From assembly GCA_003585845.1 (NCBI GenBank), contig NQOP01000002.1, positions 351,483 through 361,712 of the forward strand: a DNA stretch of 10,230 nt. Direction: 5' to 3'. The notes beneath the pieces are model-generated. The model had not been told where the DNA came from. It ran no database searches and saw only the letters and a list, made by a program, of their open reading frames with translations. The DNA comes from Bifidobacteriaceae bacterium NR021. GTDB taxonomy: Bacteria > Actinomycetota > Actinomycetes > Actinomycetales > Bifidobacteriaceae. Within the stretch, counting starts at the first letter, position 1, and every line of letters begins with the position of its first letter. The position numbers and the translations under genes are program-made. Shown here piece by piece: positions 6,769-10,230 of this stretch.

Positions 6769-6808
6769 TTTCATTTATCAGCTACGCCTCTTGACGCAAC
6801 AAATAGCG

Positions 6809-6837
6809 ACTTTACAACATAACAGCTCAATACGCAA
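6809..6837 (-). promoter_or_regulatory. Possible promoter of the tRNA-Glu/tRNA-Gln unit
   Basis: TTGCGT (6832-6837) and TAAAGT (6809-6814) on the minus strand are separated by exactly 17 bases. The predicted start is about 30-35 bases upstream of mature tRNA-Glu. Both boxes match the consensus only in part. Confidence 0.35.
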
Positions 6838-6880
6838 CCGCGGCGTGTCGAAAATATATTAAACGAAACATAAAACAAAT

Positions 6881-6916
6881 AAAAAAGCGGAAACGTAGCA
6901 ATAGTGCCACGTTCCC
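6881..6916 (-). terminator. Rho-independent terminator after gltX
   Basis: GGGAACGTGGCA and TGCTACGTTTCC on the minus strand form a 12-pair stem with two G-U pairs and a CTAT loop, followed by GC and six T. It starts 42 bases after the gltX stop and separates gltX from the tRNAs. A smaller AT hairpin (6924-6938) lies between. Confidence 0.88.
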
Positions 6917-6958
6917 ACCTTGTTCAAATTTTATTTGAGCTTATAAATTATTTGTGAT

Positions 6959-8521
6959 TTACAAATGCTCACGCAATCCAGCTAAACGCGCCAAAGTCAC
7001 GTCTTTGCCCACGATTTCCATGGACTCAAACAATGGCGGAGAAACGCGACGGCCAGAAAGTGCAACTCGCACAGGACCAAATGCCAAGCGCGGCTTGTAA
7101 CCAGCTTCCTCAACAAGCTTCTTATTCAAAAGCTCATGCAAGGAATCAGTGTGCCAATCAGCGGCATCAACACCCTTCAAAGCAGCGAGCGCAGCGTCAA
7201 GAACCTCGCCTGCAGATTCCTTCAACTGTTTACGAGCGTCGTCATCTGGAGCAATGTAGCCATCTTCGCTTAACAGGCTTCCAACCATTCCAGCGACTTC
7301 ACCAAGCAAACGTACGCGAGGCTGTACAAGAGGAGCTGCAGCTGTGAGTACTTCACGCTCGCGGTCAGTTAACGCATCCCAATTATCTGCGCTAACTACG
7401 CCATCCTTATGCAAGTAAGGCACAGAACGATTCAAGAAATCTTGCGGATCGAGCATACGAATATGCTCAGCGTTGATGGAAATCGCCTTGTCTAAGTCAA
7501 AGTGTGCAGGATTTGCCTTAACGTCTCGCACATCGAACTTTTCAATCATTTCGTCCATAGTGAACACGTCACGATCAGGAGCGATCGACCAGCCAAGCAA
7601 AGCCAAGTAGTTCAGCAAGCCTTCTGGAATAAATCCGTTATCTCTATGCAAGAACAAGTTGGACTCAGGGTCTCTCTTGGAAAGCTTCTTCTTACCTTCG
7701 CCCATAACGTAAGGCATATGGCCGTAAAGTGGCGTTTCCTTAGCAATACCCATCTCCATAAGATAACGGTACAGCACAATCTGACGAGGCGTGGAGCTCA
7801 AAATATCCTCACCGCGCAAAACCACATTCACATCCATTAACGCATCGTCAACAGGGTTCGTAAGCGTATAAAGTGGATCGCCATTCGGGCGCACAATCAC
7901 ATAATCTGGAACAGATCCAGCTTTAAAGGTGATTTCGCCACGAATTAAATCGTTAAAAGTAATGTCTTCATTTGGCATCTTCAAGCGAAGTGCAGGTTTG
8001 CGACCTTCGTCGCGGAAAGCTTGCTTCTGTTCTTCCGTAAGATTGCGATCGTAGCCATCGTAACCAAATTCAGCAGGACGCCCAGCAGCAATATTACGCT
8101 CCTTAATTTCTTCAGGAGTAGAGAAGGATTCGTAAGCGTATCCTGCTTCAAAAAGCTTTTGCGCTACGTCTTTATAAATTTCCATGCGCTGAGACTGGCG
8201 GTATGGGCCATTATCTCCGCCAACATCAATACCCTCATCCCAATCAATATTGAGCCAACGAAGAGCCTCAATAATCTGCTGGTAGCTTTCCTCGCTATCG
8301 CGCTCATTATCGGTATCTTCAATGCGGAACAGCAATTTGCCGTGAGTATGGCGAGCCTCAGCCCAGTTAAACAGCGCGGTACGAACCATACCTACGTGAG
8401 GTGTACCAGTTGGCGAAGGGCAAAAACGCACGCGAACATTCTTTGGAAGTTCAGGCTTTGTGGATTTTGTTGCGTTATTAGCAACTTCTTGAGTTTCCTC
8501 GATATCAGTCATAGGTTCCAT
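6959..8521 (-). CDS. gltX: Glutamyl-tRNA synthetase
   Basis: A class I aminoacyl-tRNA synthetase of 520 residues that attaches glutamate to tRNA-Glu in the cytoplasm. The Rossmann core begins with [16 protein letters not shown] (30-45), in which HVGM is the HIGH-type motif, then FRIEDTD (65-71), LRGEDIL (235-241) and GKKKLSKRD (276-284), the KMSKS-type loop. The C-terminal part (about 340-520) is the helical anticodon-binding region. Cysteines of the zinc site found in some GluRS are missing; the matching stretch reads [11 protein letters not shown]. Organisms without GlnRS use a non-discriminating GluRS that also charges tRNA-Gln, but the sequence alone does not settle which type this is. 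The ATG at 8521 has no clear Shine-Dalgarno; the ATG at 8512 (after GGAACCT) is equally possible. It is 56 bases after the upstream gene and probably in its operon. Confidence 0.96.
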   Translation of the reverse strand: MEPMTDIEETQEVANNATKSTKPELPKNVRVRFCPSPTGTPHVGMVRTALFNWAEARHTHGKLLFRIEDTDNERDSEESYQQIIEALRWLNIDWDEGIDVGGDNGPYRQSQRMEIYKDVAQKLFEAGYAYESFSTPEEIKERNIAAGRPAEFGYDGYDRNLTEEQKQAFRDEGRKPALRLKMPNEDITFNDLIRGEITFKAGSVPDYVIVRPNGDPLYTLTNPVDDALMDVNVVLRGEDILSSTPRQIVLYRYLMEMGIAKETPLYGHMPYVMGEGKKKLSKRDPESNLFLHRDNGFIPEGLLNYLALLGWSIAPDRDVFTMDEMIEKFDVRDVKANPAHFDLDKAISINAEHIRMLDPQDFLNRSVPYLHKDGVVSADNWDALTDREREVLTAAAPLVQPRVRLLGEVAGMVGSLLSEDGYIAPDDDARKQLKESAGEVLDAALAALKGVDAADWHTDSLHELLNKKLVEEAGYKPRLAFGPVRVALSGRRVSPPLFESMEIVGKDVTLARLAGLREHL

Positions 8522-8577
8522 TGTGCCGCGCGTTACGGACGTGCAGCATTCGCATCAAACATAAGTCAACCTAAAAA

Positions 8578-9552
8578 CTAATCAAGCGCCTGCGTAGATT
8601 CTTTATTACCCTCAACGTGCGCAAACTTCGCAGCAAGAGCCTCGCGGGACTTTCTATCATCCTCTTCTTTTGCGAGCTTCTTCGCAACTTCAGGATCCCA
8701 CAGCACGTCTTCACGATGCTTTTCCCACTCTGAAATAAGCAGCGGCGAAATAAAATTGACCAACGCACTTATATCACAATTGCACTTATCGCTAGAATTG
8801 CGCACGCAATCAACAATCTCACGCCACTGAGCATCCTTGAACATCATTCGCGGCAAACCAGCACACTCACATATTTCGTTAATATATAAGAAGATTGGTA
8901 AAGTTTCGCAAATCTCGTTAGTTTTTTTAATTAGATTTGTTAGTAAGCTTAAAACTACAATAATTTTTTGCGTTTCCAATGATTTATTTTCATAACAAGA
9001 AACCATTTGTTTCGCATAATTAATCGCAAAGTCAATATCGTTAATACTCCAATTACCTTCAACATTTAACGTATCGGCTGCTGCATTTATTGCATTAGAA
9101 TCTTCGGCAGAATGAGATGCAATCTTACTAAAAATAGAATTTATATTATTACTATTTTCTAGTATTTCTTCTTCTGCTTCATCATAGTTAGGATCATAGC
9201 ATGAATCCATATTGTCGTAAGCATCGGCGGCAGCAAGTAGCGCGTCTACTATTTCTTGCGGACGTCCAGGAATTTCATCCGCGCCTTCATACACAAATTC
9301 AGCATCCGGAACGGTAACGTCAAGATTCGTGAGTATTCGTGCTATTGCTCGCATCGAGCGCACCTCAAGATTTTCCGCATATTTTGCGTCGTTATCTAAG
9401 TGTCGTGCTTCCGTCAATGGCCATAATTCTGTTAGTTTTGCTGCAGATTGCGCTGCATCATTCAGCATTAGCATACTTTTTTCATTATTTTTAACATCTT
9501 CAGAATCTTTGACAGAACTAACCAAATCAACAGAATCAACAGAATCAACCAT
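8578..9552 (-). CDS. Uncharacterised acidic protein, possibly a degenerate Fic-like fold
   Basis: 324 residues, no signal peptide or membrane segment, acidic and mostly helical, so probably cytoplasmic. I do not recognise the family with confidence. It begins with a repetitive VDSVDSVDLV tract and has an Asp/Glu/Asn-rich middle (about 110-160). Residues 220-276, with INEICECAGLPRMMF, a following DAQWREIVDCV and then ISALVNFISPLL, resemble the end of Fic domains (R..L...L..AG.P....). The stretch just before, TNLIKKTNEICET (205-217), sits where Fic enzymes carry HPFxxGNGRxxR, but His and the glycines are absent, so it would not be an active AMP transferase. This is a guess from pattern only. 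M at 9552 is the start because AAGGAG lies 7 bases upstream. It is between a histidine phosphatase and gltX, probably one operon. The coding region 8880-9200 is distinctly more AT-rich than gltX. Confidence 0.75.
   Translation of the reverse strand: MVDSVDSVDLVSSVKDSEDVKNNEKSMLMLNDAAQSAAKLTELWPLTEARHLDNDAKYAENLEVRSMRAIARILTNLDVTVPDAEFVYEGADEIPGRPQEIVDALLAAADAYDNMDSCYDPNYDEAEEEILENSNNINSIFSKIASHSAEDSNAINAAADTLNVEGNWSINDIDFAINYAKQMVSCYENKSLETQKIIVVLSLLTNLIKKTNEICETLPIFLYINEICECAGLPRMMFKDAQWREIVDCVRNSSDKCNCDISALVNFISPLLISEWEKHREDVLWDPEVAKKLAKEEDDRKSREALAAKFAHVEGNKESTQALD
9525..9549. repeat. 9-base tandem repeat encoding VDS
   Basis: About 2.8 copies of GTTGATTCT (minus strand) just after the start codon of the uncharacterised protein, encoding Val-Asp-Ser repeats. 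Copy change would stay in frame. Confidence 0.65.
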
Positions 9553-9559
9553 TTCAATG

Positions 9560-9565
9560 CTCCTT
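9560..9565 (-). promoter_or_regulatory. Ribosome binding site deciding the start at 9552
   Basis: AAGGAG on the minus strand lies 7 bases before ATG 9552 and downstream of the longer ATG at 9570, which excludes the longer start. It sits in the 28-base gap after the histidine phosphatase stop. Confidence 0.75.
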
Positions 9566-9580
9566 CGCATTATATGTTAC

Positions 9581-10230
9581 TTACTTCACTCGCCCAGCAG
9601 GATCAACATACGTAATTGAAAGCACACGCAAAGTCTCGCAATCGTAAGTAACAGAAGTAATCGAAGCTAAAGCCGTGTGACGAAGAAGCATATTATGTTC
9701 AGCGTGACCGGTTTCCAGTAGATGTCTATAAGACCAGATTGGCGACTCATGAGTAACTGCAACGATTTGCTCACCAGGATGCTTACGAACCTGCTCGCGC
9801 GCAAAATCACCAACGCGAGTAGCAATACTACGGTAGCTTTCTCCCCAACTTGGCTTCCACAAATTCGCAACAAGCTTCCAATTGTTGTTTTTCCACAGCG
9901 CGCCTTCACCGTAGCCTATGCGTTTTCCACGGAAATTATTTCCAGCTTCAATTAAGCGTTTATCTAAAATAATGTCGCTTTCTTGAGATTGCGCAGAAAA
10001 TTTCTCAGAAGATTGCGCAGAATCTTCGTCACAGTGCGCTTTTACATAGGAAGAATCTGCAATCTTGCGCAAAGCATTTTCGATTTCACGTGCTGTTTCA
10101 CGAGTCCGCTCAAGAGGAGACGAATAAATTGCAGTAATTCCGCGCATTTGCGGAACAGTGGCAATATATTTTGCTGTAGCTTGCGCCATCCTCACTCCGC
10201 GAGCCGAAAGATGAAATCCAGGAAGGCGCT
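9581..10230 (-). CDS. Histidine phosphatase (phosphoglycerate mutase-like), 5' end cut
   Basis: The frame stays open to the right edge, upstream of the ATG at 10190 and GTG at 10195, and reads RLPGFHLSARGVRMAQ. That matches the usual region after the N-terminal RHG motif, so the real start and catalytic RHG are outside the window; 215 codons are seen. Retained signatures are IYSSPLERTRETA (substrate pocket), RLIEAGNNFRGK, WGESYRSIATRV with the family glutamate, and VAVTHESPIW with the second catalytic histidine. The family removes phosphate through a phosphohistidine intermediate; the substrate here is unknown and it need not be glycolytic. A low-complexity insert (DEDSAQSSEKFSAQSQESD) separates the SSPLERT half from the RLIEAG half and contains a duplicated segment. 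It is first in the probable operon with the unknown protein and gltX. Confidence 0.85.
   Translation of the reverse strand, partial: RLPGFHLSARGVRMAQATAKYIATVPQMRGITAIYSSPLERTRETAREIENALRKIADSSYVKAHCDEDSAQSSEKFSAQSQESDIILDKRLIEAGNNFRGKRIGYGEGALWKNNNWKLVANLWKPSWGESYRSIATRVGDFAREQVRKHPGEQIVAVTHESPIWSYRHLLETGHAEHNMLLRHTALASITSVTYDCETLRVLSITYVDPAGRVK
9986..10022. repeat. 13-base direct repeat, 24-base period, in histidine phosphatase
   Basis: AGATTGCGCAGAA occurs at 9986-9998 and 10010-10022. The 24-base period equals 8 codons, so it duplicates Ser-Ala-Gln-Ser in the encoded insert and keeps the reading frame. Confidence 0.8.

Noticed and set aside
8522..8577. TTGACT box on the minus strand as a gltX promoter
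   Set aside because: No -10-like sequence lies 16-18 bases downstream, so a separate gltX promoter is not supported.
8021..8581. 186-codon plus-strand reading frame opposite gltX
   Set aside because: It is antisense to the conserved GluRS core and has no start signal or family resemblance.

Overview
The window looks like chromosomal DNA of a low-GC member of the Bifidobacteriaceae, with Gardnerella as the best guess. The reasons are an AT-rich actinobacterial gene set, a bifidobacterial-style GluRS (HVGM and KLSKR motifs, no zinc cysteines), tRNA genes without encoded CCA, and strong GGAGG-type ribosome binding sites. The genus is inferred from remembered protein features, not from a search. 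Every protein gene and both tRNAs lie on the minus strand, so transcription runs from high to low coordinates. The only convincing plus-strand unit is a possible small RNA near 6240-6350.

Right part (10230 to 6881): a histidine phosphatase cut by the window edge, then an unrecognised 324-residue acidic protein, then gltX (glutamyl-tRNA synthetase). The gaps are 28 and 56 bases. A strong hairpin terminator follows gltX. Downstream, tRNA-Glu(CTC) and tRNA-Gln(CTG) form a small unit with its own possible promoter and a clear terminator.

Middle (6583 to 6024): a gene-poor stretch of about 560 bases. On the plus strand it holds an 11-base-period TCACAG direct repeat resembling an actinobacterial PhoP site, a TATTAT -10-like box, a roughly 100-base stretch without a credible reading frame, and a very good rho-independent terminator. 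I read this as a candidate regulatory RNA. A set of degenerate AAACGG-type repeats lies beside it.

Left part (6023 to 1): a Dcr2-like metallophosphoesterase followed by murA, the first committed step of peptidoglycan synthesis. After a hairpin comes a two-gene unit that continues past the left edge: a membrane-anchored Ser/Thr kinase with a large extracytoplasmic helical domain, and a secreted Ig-like protein with a signal peptide. The pairing suggests a cell-surface sensing or surface-structure system.

Start sites were revised for four genes. The kinase moves to 3087, murA to a GTG at 4639 and the unknown protein to 9552, each because of a well-placed Shine-Dalgarno sequence. The secreted protein is placed at 1138 for the same reason. 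No insertion sequence, CRISPR array, phage gene or riboswitch was seen.
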